A stretch of 64,000 nucleotides of DNA from Corallium rubrum (GCA_964035015.1 OZ036016.1:574001-638000); one strand, 5' to 3'; counted from the first letter of the stretch, positions 46,386-57,195 are shown. The notes: a model not told the origin generated them from the letters alone. Program-made: numbers and translations.

Positions 46386-47374
46386 CCCTTCCGGAGCCAC
46401 CACTATTATCGTCATTATTATCGTCATTCATGGGAGAGTGGGGGGACAAAATGATGACGCCATCGGTATATGACGTCATCTGTATATGACGTCATAATTG
46501 TTGGTACTTCATGTTAATTCTACATAATAGTTTTTATATAGATAATTGTGATTTTAAAATATATATAATCGTTTCGGGTGCATTAACCCTAACGTACCCC
46601 AAACATTCGTAAACTTAACCCAAATTGTTTTGTGGACCTAACACATAGCTAGTAGGAACGCTCTAGGGGGGTCTGGTCATGGGGCATGACCCCCGGAAAA
46701 TTTTGAAATTTAGAGTCTCGGAAATGCCATTTCCTACATTCTGAGATTTGATTTTTAACATTCTGAGGGGTGATTTTTAAATTCTTGTACGGTTTTTCTC
46801 AGATTGTAGCATATAGTTTATATTTTTAGGCACCTAGTTTGGGCGCCCAAACCAGTGTACCGGCGTCTCAAACCGCCTGGATATGGCCCTGAGTGAACTA
46901 ACGCAAGAAAATATATGGAAAACACATTCACACACTTGCAAACTATTTTCCCAGCTAGTAGTGTGAGCTGAGCACTCGGAATCATTACATACCCCCCCCC
47001 CCCCCCCCCCCAACGTTTTTTTGGTCTTGAAGAGAACGGGGGGGGGGGGCGTCCCTCCAGTCCCCCCCCCCCGTTTCTCACGGGATTTGGAAGAATCTCA
47101 AAATTGGTCTAGAAGAGAACTGGGGGGGACGCGTCTCGTATTTCCCTCATTGCTTATGCAAGAGGGAAATTTTTCCTTGTCTTCTAATTTTCCATGTTGA
47201 TGAGGGAAAATTAGAAGACAAAGCAATCCTTTGTCTTCTTCTAAGTTTCCCGCTTGCATATATTTTCCCTCATCAACATGCACGGGAAAATTAGATGCAA
47301 CTTCTCTGATCAACCGTGTAAATTTCCTGTTGGTAAAATCTCAAAGTTTTCCTCGGCGATCATAATATTACAAA
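46386..47374. other. Unannotated; palindromic and homopolymer-rich
   Basis: Two TATGACGTCAT (CRE-like) palindromes at about 46470-46493, a G/C-run repeat near 46655-46700, C and G runs at 46990-47070, and foldback AT-rich GGGAAAATTAGAAGAC motifs at 47155-47300. No gene. Confidence 0.45.
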
Positions 47375-47379
47375 CTAAT

Positions 47380-47515
47380 ATCATGACTTTTCGGGAAATT
47401 AGCGATTAAATTTCCCCTTTGCCTCGGGAAGAATTGTAAAAGTCTTTCACAAACCTTCCCTCGGCTGCGGGAAATTTAATCGCTAATTTCCCTCAAGTCA
47501 TGTTATTACTTATAA
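47380..47515. repeat. Inverted repeat
   Basis: CATGACTTTTCGGGAAATTA and GCGATTAAATTTCCC pair with GGGAAATTTAATCGC and TAATTTCCCTCAAGTCATG. Confidence 0.75.
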
Positions 47516-47564
47516 TAACTACATTGCTGTCAGGTAACATCAAGTTACCAAGGGAGAACAAGGG

Positions 47565-47765
47565 TCGTCCTTTTTTCATTTCCGCTACATCTCTAGTACC
47601 TTCCTCAGTATTCGTGCAGATCCCAACAGTGCTATCTTCTGGATAAACTTAGCCGATACATCCATTCTTATGATCTTGGGATTATCTTTTAGCCTCAGTG
47701 GTATTGTTCTCAAGGCCCCCACTACAACTGGTACCACCTTTGTCCCTACCTCCAACAACCTTCTA
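47565..47765 (-). pseudogene. LINE C-terminal fragment
   Basis: The minus strand reads KVVPVVVGALRTIPLRLK, then VSAKFIQKIALLGSARILRKVLEM. This is the same terminal motif (VVGAL...LLG.A.I.RK.L) as the element at 44.8-46.4 kb, so it is a truncated relative. Confidence 0.65.
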
Positions 47766-47774
47766 AAACTTTAT

Positions 47775-48110
47775 TTCTGAAAACATTAGCAGAACACCTA
47801 GCAAGAAAGGACCAGGAATCATATGCCATAGTTATAGCTTGGCTGCGAACGCGTCTGTCTTTTGACATTCTGCGATCAGTCCATCTGTGTGTGAGAGGCT
47901 CGAGGGTCCTTTTAAGAAACGTGATGAAGTTGAAATGCTCGAGGACTTTTATTTAAATACGAACGCAGCTGGAATTTTTTAAAACTTTGACCTTTAATTT
48001 TTATTACTGTTTTTGTTATTATTTTAGCACTTGGAACTCCTTTTTAGAGACTTTTTGTAATTAATTTTTAGTACAACCAATTTTTTAATAAAGTTATTAT
48101 TATTATATTA
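47775..48110 (+). pseudogene. Retroelement C-terminal fragment with ATT tail
   Basis: The plus strand reads KTLAEHLARKDQESYAIV, then RTRLSFDILRSVHLCVRGSR, resembling the tail of a LINE-type reverse transcriptase. After one frameshift it continues PFKKRDEVEMLEDFYLNTN to a stop near 47980. AATAAAG at 48088 leads into the ATT repeat, as in LINE 3' ends. Confidence 0.6.
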
Positions 48111-48314
48111 TTATTGTTATTATTAATATTATTATTATTAATATTATTATTATTATTATTAATATTATTATTATTATTAATATTATTATTATTATTATTA
48201 TTATTGATATCATTATTATTATCAATATTATAATTATTATAATTAATATTATTATAATTATTACTGTTATTATTATTAATATTATTATTATCATTATTAT
48301 TATCATTATTATTA

Positions 48315-48351
<37 letters not shown>

Positions 48352-48535
48352 CATTATTATTATCATTATTATAATTATAATTATTATTATTGTTATTATT
48401 ATTATTATTATCATTAATTATTATCATGATTATTATCATTATTATTAATATTATGATTATTAATATTATGATTATTAATATTATAATTATTTATATTACA
48501 ATAATAATAATAATAATTATTATTATTATTAATTC
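48085..48535. repeat. ATT microsatellite
   Basis: About 450 bp of ATT units with CAT/AAT variants, probably grown from the tail of the adjacent retroelement. Asn- or Ile-rich frames are artefacts. Confidence 0.95.
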
Positions 48536-49014
48536 TAACCCTACGTGCTTAAACCAAACCCAAACTAGGATTTGGATCTTATATGAAGTAGTCATGAAAG
48601 TGTTGACGTTCAATATATATACACTACAAACTTTCACTGTATAAAGTATAATTATATTGTATTTATTGACTTAATCTACATCTTACTCTTAATTAATCTA
48701 CATGGTTTTACTTGCTATGCGCACTTGTAGTGTAATCTTTTTATTTACATTAAATAAAAACAATTAAAAAAACTGAAGCATAGACTAGACTTCAATAAGA
48801 GAGCTCCATACTAACAGACAGATACTTTATATGTACATTTTATTTAATTGTCGAGATTTTTTCAAGCTAGGACTTCACTTTAAACGCGAACTTCACTTTA
48901 GCACGAAAATATTCCTCGATTATAATTGGCCAAATTCAGTGCAACCTTTTCACTTTTTCCACGTTTGTATAGTGTTTTTAACTTAAAGTCGCTAAAGTTT
49001 TGTTTGTTTTTGCA

Positions 49015-49250
49015 TAACTGACGATCAAAAAAAAATTTTAAAAAATCGGGGCGGACGAATTTTTGGGGGCGGGCGGCGATGAAAAACAGAAATATTTTTT
49101 TAATTGGCCTAAAGTCATATTAATATGAATAATATTTATTAAAGAGTAGAACTAAGGCCAATTAAAAAAATATTTCTGTTTTTCATCGCCGCCCGCCCCC
49201 AAAAATTCGTCCGCCCCGATTTTTTAAAATTTTTTTTTGATCGTCAGTTA
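49015..49250. repeat. Perfect inverted repeat, 96-bp arms
   Basis: 49015-49110 equals the reverse complement of 49155-49250 with no mismatch that I can find. It includes CGGGGCGGACGAATTTTTGG and CGGGCGGCGATG. The loop is 44 bp. The inner part of the arm (GATGAAAAACAGAAATATTT through TTGGCCTAA) occurs a third time at 49513-49549. Confidence 0.9.
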
Positions 49251-49550
49251 TCTGTTGGAAACCAAAAATTTGGCGCTGTAATGCGCTATTGTTGTTAGAA
49301 AAGAGCGGGAAATCATGTTTTTGCTTTTGCTTTTGTTTGTACCGTCGCGCGTGAACAAAGTACTGGACAGTAATCGTTAGCTATGCAGGCAAAACGTACG
49401 AAATAGAAAATATCTCAACTTTTAACCCGTTTTCTGTAAGAAAATGCGCTACTAATAAAAATAAAAAATAAAAATAAAATCCGCCCACCCGCCTCAATTT
49501 TTTCATAAAGAGTGATGAAAAACAGAAATATTTTTTTAATTGGCCTAACG

Positions 49551-49577
49551 TTTCGTCGCATGGCGCAACATCATCAG
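49551..49577 (-). ncRNA. Hammerhead-like ribozyme core (partial)
   Basis: Minus strand: CTGATGA, one base, stem II GTTGC/GCGAC with a five-base loop, then GAAA and CGTT. The core and stem II are intact. Stem I cannot form, because the repeat shared with 49.0-49.2 kb replaces the sequence just beyond the expected cleavage position. Confidence 0.5.
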
Positions 49578-49600
49578 AGTGAGATAAAATACAGTAAAGA

Positions 49601-49795
49601 ATGAATAAATTAGAAATATATGAGTATTATATGAGATCTCGTGTTGTTTATTCTTTTACGTGTCAATGCTGTACTGCATTGTATGTGGACCAAACGGCAC
49701 GCCATTTACACACACGAAGCTCAGATCACTTGAGGGTATCTGCTCTTACTGGTAAGAAACGTGTGAAGCGTCCACCGACCAGAATTGGGCTTGTA
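49601..49795 (+). pseudogene. Penelope-like element GIY-YIG endonuclease fragment
   Basis: The frame contains RVVYSFTCQCC, then ALYVDQTARHLHTR and DHLR. This matches the GIY-YIG domain of Penelope-like retroelements: VVY stands for GIY, paired Cys follow, then YVD for YIG, and the helical Arg. The Gly of YIG is Asp here. There is no reverse transcriptase upstream, so this is a small dead fragment. Confidence 0.7.
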
Positions 49796-49917
49796 TAAAA
49801 AGGCCGATATTAATTTACTCGAATATCTATTATTAGACGATTCATTCTGATAAATTCTTGTTTACTGATAGCTTTTTAAAGTTTTTACTTTAGCTCAAAA
49901 CATTTATTGTCACAAAG

Positions 49918-50150
49918 TAAGGGAGCACGGGTGGCGTGTGCTGTTAGGGCGCTGCCTCTCACCAATAGTTAGCCCAGTCGGACGGTTAGTACTTGAAATA
50001 TGGTATAGTAGGTTAATACTGCCGAAACAGAGAACGTAAGTGGTGTAACGTTTCGAGCGAAAGCCCTTCGTCAGACAGAAACGTAAAGAGTAAAGTCAGT
50101 ACTTGGATGGGTGACCGTTTGGGAATAACCCCGTACTCCGCTGGTTAAAT
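49918..50150 (+). repeat. 5S-rRNA-related SINE copy, split by a 102-bp insertion
   Basis: GTTAGGGCGCTGCCTCTCAC leads to GGTTAGTACTTG and, after the insertion, GGATGGGTGACCGTTTGGGAATA. The joined part matches the 3' half of eukaryotic 5S rRNA, including box C. The same repeat lies on minus at 57350-57722. The insertion at 49996-50097 is flanked by the 8-bp duplication AGTACTTG. Confidence 0.7.
49996..50097 (-). mobile_element. 102-bp insertion carrying a hammerhead-like motif
   Basis: Flanked by AGTACTTG (49988-49995 and 50098-50105). On minus it carries CTGACGA (one change from CTGATGA, 50074-50068), stem II GGGC/GCTC, and GAAACGTT. It is probably a small non-autonomous retroelement of the Penelope/retrozyme kind; the class is inferred. 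Confidence 0.55.
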
Positions 50151-50230
50151 ATTATAAAATTACAGTTTGCTGATAGCCGAGTGCTTTCCACGCTTTTGAA
50201 AGTGTTGTATTGCAATGATATGATACCGAC

Positions 50231-50422
50231 TGTAAGGAAATGTAAATATATACGTGAAGTATATTCCCGAATGACCATTACTTACGTAAATAGCTTGTAA
50301 ATAGAATATATAAGGGTGTGGGAATCTTAAATAGGCGAACAAAATTGTTAGTTGTGTGCCCTCGCTTGTCGTTTTCTTGATCGGGGTTTCTTGGTGCTTG
50401 GACAAGATAAGGAAACATTACA
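50231..50422 (+). repeat. 5' LTR
   Basis: Begins TGTAAGGAAATG and ends AAACATTACA. A TATATAAG box at 50307 is the likely promoter TATA element. Confidence 0.92.
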
Positions 50423-50423
50423 T

Positions 50424-50441
50424 TGATGGCAGCGGTGGGAT
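50424..50441 (+). promoter_or_regulatory. Primer-binding site, tRNA-Leu type
   Basis: TGATGGCAGCGGTGGGAT, one base after the LTR, is complementary to the 3' end of a leucine tRNA (..ATCCCACCGCTGCCA plus CCA) except for one mismatch in the CCA part. Confidence 0.7.
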
Positions 50442-50463
50442 CCCGTTTTTAACCGTTGGATAC

Positions 50464-51918
50464 ATGGAGACGCGATCTCAAGCAGCGAAGACCAGAGAAG
50501 TTAACGACGAAGAACAAAATACGAGCGGGGATGATTTATTGCTTCCCCAGGAGAACTTTGGGATATTATACTCGATGTTGCGACAACAAATGGATTTACT
50601 AAAGGAGCAGAAGTTGCTACAGATTGAGCAAGCCGCGTACACCAAGAAGGTGAATGAAGAATTAGGCAGAGCCCTAGAACAGATCAACAAGAGACAGGAC
50701 AGCTTAGAAAGTAAACAAAATGCCGGGGAAGCCAATTTGGCTGTCATAAACGAAGACTTGAAAGTGCTTCAGGGCCAGCGTAAGGAACATTTCGAGATTA
50801 AAATGGGCATGGACGCAGTGGAGATACAATAGATGAGGGCCTGAGACATTTGCTCCGGAAAGTGGAAAGTTTTGAAGAGTCAGAGCAACGCTTTGTAAGC
50901 GCTCATGCGAAGCTAATGGAGAATGTCCGTGACGACCTAAAGAAAGATATGCTAAATTATCTGAAAGAAGAGGGACACCTGGAAAGAAATCCGAGATCGT
51001 CGTTGTTGGATGTTGGCTATGAGGAAAACACTCGACCGTGCGGGAGGAAGTTGGCTACAGGGCCAGTCGACACCCGAAGCGATACCAAGATAGAGAATAC
51101 CCAGAATGGTCGTAGTGTGCCTACGTCATCGAAGAATCCCAAACAAAGTCCCGTACGAGACCATAAGCCAGTACAAAGACCAACGCCGTTCGATGGGTCT
51201 GTTTCGTGGGAAGCGTATTATGCACAGTTTGATATAATAGCGCATATTAACGATTGGGATGAACAGCAAAAGGCTGTGTATCTTGCGAGTAGTCTGAAGG
51301 GCCCGGCATTAACTGTTCTGGGAAATTTGCCGGAACAGAATCGGCAAAATATGGAAGTTTTGGAAGCCGCTTTAGCGAATCGTTTTGGAACGAGCCACCA
51401 AAGGGAGTTATCGAGGGTTAAGTTCAAGACCAGGGTAAAGCAACGCGACGAATCGCTAGCCGAATTATCTGGTGATATCGAACGGTTGTCCAAGCTTGCC
51501 TATCCAGATGCCCCTACTACATTAAAAGATGTATTGGCTCGCGACTAATTTGTAGGCAGCCTAAGAGACGAGGATGCCCGCTTAAAACATAAGCAAGAAA
51601 GACCCAAGACGTTGCAAAAGTTCCTCGAATTGGCAATGGAGTTGGAATCTTTTCAGCTTGCGTCGCGACAGCAGAGATACCGATTTGTCCGTGAAGTAAC
51701 CTTTCCAGAGCAAAGAAAGAAGCAAGTGGGGGAGGAGGATGGCTGTGACCGAGCAGTTGGTGCGGTATCTGGAGGAAGGGAAGAATTCAACTCCTCGCAA
51801 ATGTTGCAGATGATAGAGCGCCTCGAAAAATCTATGGAGAACTGTATCGCTGGTGTCGTCGCCCTGATGGTTGTTGGGAGTGCGGAGATCTCGACCACAT
51901 AAGAAAAGATTGCCCGAA
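50464..51918 (+). pseudogene. Gypsy gag, broken
   Basis: Starts METRSQAAKTREVN at 50464. A coiled-coil-like Glu/Gln-rich stretch runs to a stop near 50830, the next frame resumes at 50850, and a stop falls at 51546. The capsid-like region has PTPFDGSVSWEAYYAQFD and YLASSLKGPALTVL, typical of gypsy Gag. It ends in a CCHC zinc knuckle (CWECGDLDHIRKDC, 51876-51917). Gag would coat the RNA in virus-like particles; at least three frame breaks prevent that here. Confidence 0.8.
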
Positions 51919-51996
51919 ACGGTCCGATGCCCCGGCTGCAGGAACACCTAAGAAGAATGAAGAACCTCACTCGGGAAACGGGAGGTAGCTGGGCCC

Positions 51997-53123
51997 ATGG
52001 GGCAGGGTCCAGCTATAAGGATGGAATCAAGTGTCCCTGGAGTGATTTTTAAGACAGGGAACATTGGGGGGTTGGTGGATAGCCTTGTGGTACTTGGGTC
52101 TATTGAGAACTCTTCATGTGAGATGGTAATCGATACTGGATCAAATATCACCCTGGTTCGACCGGATGTTCTGCGACGCCTTTCCAGTAAAGTGGACGCG
52201 GTGAAATTGGAACACGTGGAATGTTTCTTGAAGACGGCGACTGGAGAAACCGCGCCCGTAAGAAGTCGAGGAAAACTTCGCATAAAGATGTGAACCTTTG
52301 AGACGTGCAATGAAGTGTGGATTGTGGATATTGAAAACGAATGTATAATTGGACTTGATTTTCTAATTCCAAGCGGATGCTCGGTGGACGTGGCTGGAGC
52401 GTATCTTAGAGTTGGAAGCGAGGAGATTCCGTTACACCGAATGGGTGCGCGAGGGAATCCATGTTGCCGTAGGGTCTTTCTCGCAGAAACATGCTCGATA
52501 CCACCACGAAGTGAAGCGATAATTCTCGGGGAATTATGTGGAGATCACAGCTCGAGTGATCTGTGGGGGTGCCTTGGTCCAACAAAGAAAGGAAGATTAC
52601 CAAACGAAGTTTTAGTTGCCCGAACCGTCGTGGACTTGCGTTACCTAAACTTGGCCGTTCGTGTTATGAATTTGTCGGACAGTGCGAAAACCATAGTGAA
52701 AGGAACAGAAGTGGCTACTTGCGAGACTGTCGAAAGCGTTATGAGGCTGGTGGAGCCGGGTGACTTGGAGAAAAGCAATGGTGGTAATGAGTTACCGCAG
52801 CAAGTTAAAGACCTTTATGAACGAAGTTCCGAAGGGTTAAGTGCTGCCCAGAAAGAAGAGCTGTATTCCCTGCTGGTAGAGTTTCAGGATGTCTTTTCGA
52901 AAGGACCAAATGACTTGGGACGAACTTCGCTGATTAAGTATAAGATCAACACAGGCGACGCTGATCACGTGAGACAACGACCAAGAAGGTTGCCGCTGAG
53001 CAAGAAAGATGAAGCTTTTAGGTCAGTTAAGGAGATGCACGAGCAGGGTATCATTGAGCCATCTTCGAGTCCTTGAGCTGCTTCAATAGTATTGGTGAGG
53101 GGAAAAGATGGGACGTCTCGATT
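51997..53123 (+). pseudogene. Gypsy protease and start of reverse transcriptase, broken
   Basis: Contains the aspartic protease active site VIDTGSNITLV (about 52126) and the later IIGLDFL motif (about 52348). A linker follows to SLIKYKINTGDADHVRQRPR and GIIEPSSSP, the usual entry to gypsy reverse transcriptase. A TGA at 52291 and a Trp-to-TGA at 53074 interrupt it. Coding then passes AASIVLVR.KDGTSR and is cut by a LINE at about 53124. Confidence 0.85.
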
Positions 53124-54433
53124 AGATGATTGGACAAAGACTAGAAACAGCTCAACTCCAACCGACGTGATTTTCCTTGACCTGGCCAAAGCATTCGACA
53201 GCGTACCTCATGAGGGGTTACTTCTAAAGTTGAACATGCAGGTATGGTACTGGAGGCAATCTACTTCTTTGGCTTCGAAATTTTCTTACAAATAGAAAAC
53301 AGTGTGTAGTCATTCGAGGTACTTCGTCAGAATGGTCGCCAGTAATTTCAGGTACGCTCCAAGGAACAATTCTTGGACCCATACTGTTCTTGATATACAT
53401 TAACGACATTACTGACAATGTGAAATGAAAAATCAAAATATTTGCTGATGATACAAAAATCTATAGGGAGATGAACGATCCTATAGCTGATACAGCTATC
53501 TTACAATCAGATTTAAACTCTGTTAGTGAGTGGGCTAATAAATGGCAAATGCGCTTTAATATCGACAAATGTGAATTGATGAGAATCACGCACTCCCGAG
53601 ATAAGTCTGTTCCGAATTACTCTCTTGAAGGGAAGTCACTGAACGTTGTACAACATGTCAAAGATCTTGGAGTAACTGTATCAAGCGATTTATCTTGGAA
53701 CAACAATCAACAAAGCAAATAAAGTGCTAGGAATTATTAAAAGGACTGTCGGTACTTCTAACCAGCAAGTTTTCTCCATGTTGTACAAATCACTTGTTCG
53801 ACCTATTCTTGAGTATACTGTTCCTGTATGGAGTCCTCATCTTGCAAAGAATATTCATGCTCTTGAAGAAGTCCAACGACGAGCTTCAAGACTCGCTTTA
53901 AATCAAGGACGAGGGGAAATGTCATATGAAGTCAGGTGTAAAAAGATTGGCTGGCCGATTCTTTCCGTACGCCGCGATTATCTTAGTCTAATTGAATGTT
54001 ATAAAATAGTGATTGGTATTTTTGATAATTTAAAATTTAGTGATTTTTTTGAAATGTCGAAATCATCTCGCACTAGAGCCAATCATAGATATAAGCTTTA
54101 TGTAAAATTGGCTAGGGTGAACTCCTAGAAATTTTCTTTTTTTGTTAAAATTATAAGACTCTGGAATAATCTACCTAGTAATGTTGTAGAAGCTGATAAT
54201 ATTAGCATGTTTAAAAACCGTCTGAAACAATACTTAAATATTTAAACATTATTTTACGAATCAATATTTACTAGATTTTTGTTATAATATTTGTTAGAAT
54301 ATTTTTGTTTGGAAGTTGTTATATTGGGCTAACCTCTCAACTTTCCTTCAAGCCCATTTGGACTTGAGAATAAATTTATGTTATGTTATGTTATGTTATG
54401 TTATGTTATGTTATGTTATGTTATGTTATGTTA
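53124..54433 (+). mobile_element. 5'-truncated CR1/L2-type LINE nested in gypsy pol
   Basis: Lies between the gypsy codons for TSR and CVDYRRLN, so the host frame can be read across it. It encodes a partial LINE reverse transcriptase: DVIFLDLAKAFDSVPHE, GTLQGTILGPILFLIYINDI, the catalytic KIFADDTKIY (about 53439), then KCELMRITHS and YKSLVRPILEYTVPVWSP. It ends in a C-terminal WNNLPSNVV tail. A TGA at 53426 and at least two frameshifts break it. The 3' end is a (TTATG)n tail at 54378-54433. The first part of the element is missing, as expected from incomplete reverse transcription. Confidence 0.9.
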
Positions 54434-54805
54434 TTCTGCGTGGACTATAGAAGACTCAACGAAGTAACGAAGGATTCCTATCCACTTGCCCGAATCGACA
54501 CGATGCTAGATGCATTTTCTGATTCCACGTGGTTTTCAACACTCGATCTAAAAAGTGGGTACTGGCAAATGGAAATGGATGGCGATGACGAGGAGAAAAC
54601 AGCATTTACTGCAAGAAATGGCCTCCGGCAGTTCACCGTTATGCCATTTGGACTTTGCAACGCACCGGCTACCTTCGAGCGATTTATGGAGTTGGTGACG
54701 GCTGGATTACCGTGGAATGTTTGTCTGGTGTACCTGGATGACATTATTGTGCAGGCAAAAACGTTCGAACTGGAGATTTGTTACCTCCGAGATGTTTTTG
54801 GTTGA
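54434..54805 (+). pseudogene. Gypsy reverse transcriptase palm
   Basis: Resumes with CVDYRRLNEVT and DSYPLARIDTMLD, then STLDLKSGYWQ, FTVMPFGLCNAPATF and the catalytic YLDDIIV (about 54735). Frame is lost after 54805; the thumb region (SYLGHIVS, about 54863) is in another frame. It would copy the element's RNA into DNA. Confidence 0.85.
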
Positions 54806-54989
54806 CTCAGAGGCGCTAACTTGAAGTTAAACGCAATAGAAGTGTGAGCATTTAAAGAAGCAGGTATCGTACTTGGGACACATTGTCAGTACTAACGGAA
54901 ATTCGACGGATCCAGTCAAAATCGAAGCAGTTAAATCGTGGCCCGTTCCTAAGAATAAGAAGGAGCTTCAACGTTTTTTTAGGATTTTG

Positions 54990-55513
54990 TACCTATTACC
55001 GGAGATTTGGCATTTGAACGACTAAAGGGGAATTTCGTTTCTTCGCCAGTACTGAGTTACCCCCTGACGGAGGGAAGTTTTACCGTAGACATAGATGCCA
55101 GCGAAAATGGAATTGGAGCAGTGCTTTCCCAAACACAGAACGGTACCGAGAGGGTGATAGCCTATTACAGCAGAACATTAAGTCGAGCTGAACGAAATTA
55201 TTGCGTGACACGCAAAGAACTGTTGGCGGGGGTTAAAGCAATAGAACATTTCCATTACTACGTCTATGGTCGGTCGTTTACTGTGAGAACAGACCACGCC
55301 TCGTTGAGGTGGTTACTGAACTTCCGCTGTCCTGAAGGCCAAATTGCACGCTGGCTGAACAAACTACAAGAATATGATTTTAGCGTGGTTCATAGACAAG
55401 GAAAGCGCCACAATAACGCGGACGCACTGTCTCGTCGACCTTGTCTGGAGTGCGATTGTAAATACTGTCGAAACATCTTACAGACTCCGCAGCTGGTGAG
55501 ACAAACCACTTGA
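54990..55513 (+). pseudogene. Gypsy RNase H domain
   Basis: Open frame with SPVLSYPLTEGSFTVDIDAS, GIGAVLSQ, YYSRTLSRAERNY, VRTDHASLRWLLNF and ending HNNADALSRRP, the standard RNase H block that degrades the RNA template. A TGA follows at 55511 before the integrase. Confidence 0.85.
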
Positions 55514-55639
55514 ATGCTACAGTCGGACGAACTGTTACTAGTACCAAACATGACGGTGAGTCTTTCCAGGGCTGGAACAAGGAGGAATTAGGCAGGAAAC
55601 AGACTAATGATCCTGATATCGCTCCAATAATGCGATGGA

Positions 55640-56965
55640 AAACAAGTGCTCGTGACAAGCCATCTTGGGACCAGGTTTCTGCAGACAGTTCCACAACAAA
55701 GTGACGGGGTACTATATCGCCGCTGGGAAGACGCAGATGGTTCGAAAGTCAGCTATCTATTGCTAGCTCCAAAGTCTATCCATTGTGAAGTGTTAACTCA
55801 GCTGCATAACTCTCCCACTGCAGGACATCTTGGGATAAAGAGAACACTCGCTCGAGTAAAACAACGGTTTTACTGGCTAAAATGCAGAAAATTCGTGGAA
55901 GAATGGTGTCGAAGTTGTAGCAACTGTGGCTCGCGCAAGGGGCGCATCCCGAAAGCTAAAGCGCCGATGAGATTGTACAATGTTGGTGCCCCGATAGAGC
56001 GAATTGCAGTTGATGTCTTGGGACCTTTGCCAAAAACTGGATCCGGAAATGAATACATCTTAATTGCACAAGACTATATCACGAAATGGCCTGAGGCGTT
56101 CGCAATGCCCAATCGACAAGCAACGACAGTTGCAGATGTTCTAGTAAAACAGTTTTTCAGTCGTTTTGGTGTTCCCATGCATGGAACTTCACTCGGACCC
56201 AGGACGGTATTTCGAGTCCAATGTTTTCAAAGAAGTGTGTTCTATCTTCCGCAAATCAAGGACCGCCGCTTACCACCCGCAATCAGATGGGATGGTGGAA
56301 CGATTTAACCGTATAATTGAAAGTGGACTAGCTATGTTCGTTAACTCCCACCATACAGATTGGGACGAACACATTCCTCTGTTGATGATGGCCTACAGGA
56401 CGTCTGTTCACGAGACGACGAAGGTTTCTCCATACAGAATGATGCTAGGTCGAGAAATGAAGATGCCAAAAGACCATTGGTGTGGTCGTCCCGAAGAAAA
56501 CCCAGTGATAAATACGCACTGCGAATACGCTCGAAAGCTTGAAGAAAAAATCGATGAGGTACACCGATTTGGACGTGAGAACATACGGAAATCAACTGAC
56601 GTAATAAAACGTTACTACGACTTGGGTTCTTCCCAGCAGAATTATCAAACTGGAACTAGTGTGTGGCTGTACACTCCAACTAAGAAGAAAGGACAATCCG
56701 CGCCGTGCTTGAACATCTGAACAATGTGACTGTTCGTATTCAAAAAGGTCAACGTGCCAAGCCAAAGGTTGTGCATGTCAACCGGTTGAAACCTTACCAT
56801 GTTTTTGAAATTCCAGTTGGCAGTAGTAACAGTCCATCTGAGAGAAATGAGGTATCCAACAACCCTCAACGGCCACCAACCCTCCAGAAAAATCCGGTGG
56901 AGAAGGATCAGGAGCTACGCCGCAGTACCAGACCACGAAGACCGCCAAACAGACTCGATGTTTAA
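55640..56965 (+). pseudogene. Gypsy integrase, frameshifted
   Basis: N-terminal HHCC zinc site: LHNSPTAGH and CRSCSNC (55800-55932). The catalytic core has AVDVLGPLP (first Asp), HSDPGRYFES (second Asp, in another frame from about 56180) and HPQSDGMVERFN (Glu). The C-terminal part has YRTSVHETT and MLGREMKMP, then after another shift VVHVNRLKPYHVF (about 56768). Two frameshifts separate the parts. The enzyme would insert the cDNA into the genome. Confidence 0.85.
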
Positions 56966-56982
56966 CAGGGACTGATAAACTT

Positions 56983-57000
56983 GGGGGGGGGGGGGGGGGG
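56983..57000 (+). promoter_or_regulatory. Polypurine tract, an 18-G run
   Basis: An 18-base G run ends three bases before the 3' LTR, where gypsy elements carry the plus-strand primer tract. Pure G is unusual and may have expanded. Confidence 0.6.
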
Positions 57001-57003
57001 TGA

Positions 57004-57195
57004 TGTAAGGAAATGTAAATATATACGTGAAGTATATTCCCAAATGACCATTACTTATGTAAATAGCTTGTAAATAGAATATATAAGGGCGCGGGAATCT
57101 TAAATAGGCGGATAAAATTGTTAGTTGTGTCCCCTCGCTTGTCGTTTTCTTGATCGGGGTTTCTTGCTGCTTGGACAAGATAAGGAAACATTACA
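57004..57195 (+). repeat. 3' LTR
   Basis: Same length as the 5' LTR, with eight substitutions and no indel by my reading. Followed by CGAC. Confidence 0.92.

Larger units (their letters stand above)
50231..57195 (+). mobile_element. Ty3/gypsy LTR retrotransposon with nested LINE
   Basis: Two 192-bp LTRs (50231-50422, 57004-57195), TG...CA ends, and a 4-bp target duplication CGAC (50227-50230, 57196-57199). Primer site and G-rich tract are present. Gene order is gag, protease, reverse transcriptase, RNase H, integrase, with integrase last, which is the Ty3/gypsy order. The LTRs differ at 8 of 192 positions by my count. Several stops and frameshifts plus a LINE insertion make it defective. Confidence 0.93.

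Noticed and set aside
46460-46500. CRE (TGACGTCA) enhancer sites
   Set aside because: Two palindromic matches within a short local repeat and no nearby gene start; not enough to claim regulation.
48068-48439. Asn-rich and Ile-rich frames
   Set aside because: Products of the ATT microsatellite.
49976-50150. A 5S rRNA gene
   Set aside because: Only the 3' half is similar, it is interrupted by an insertion, and a second copy has a SINE-like body and tail.
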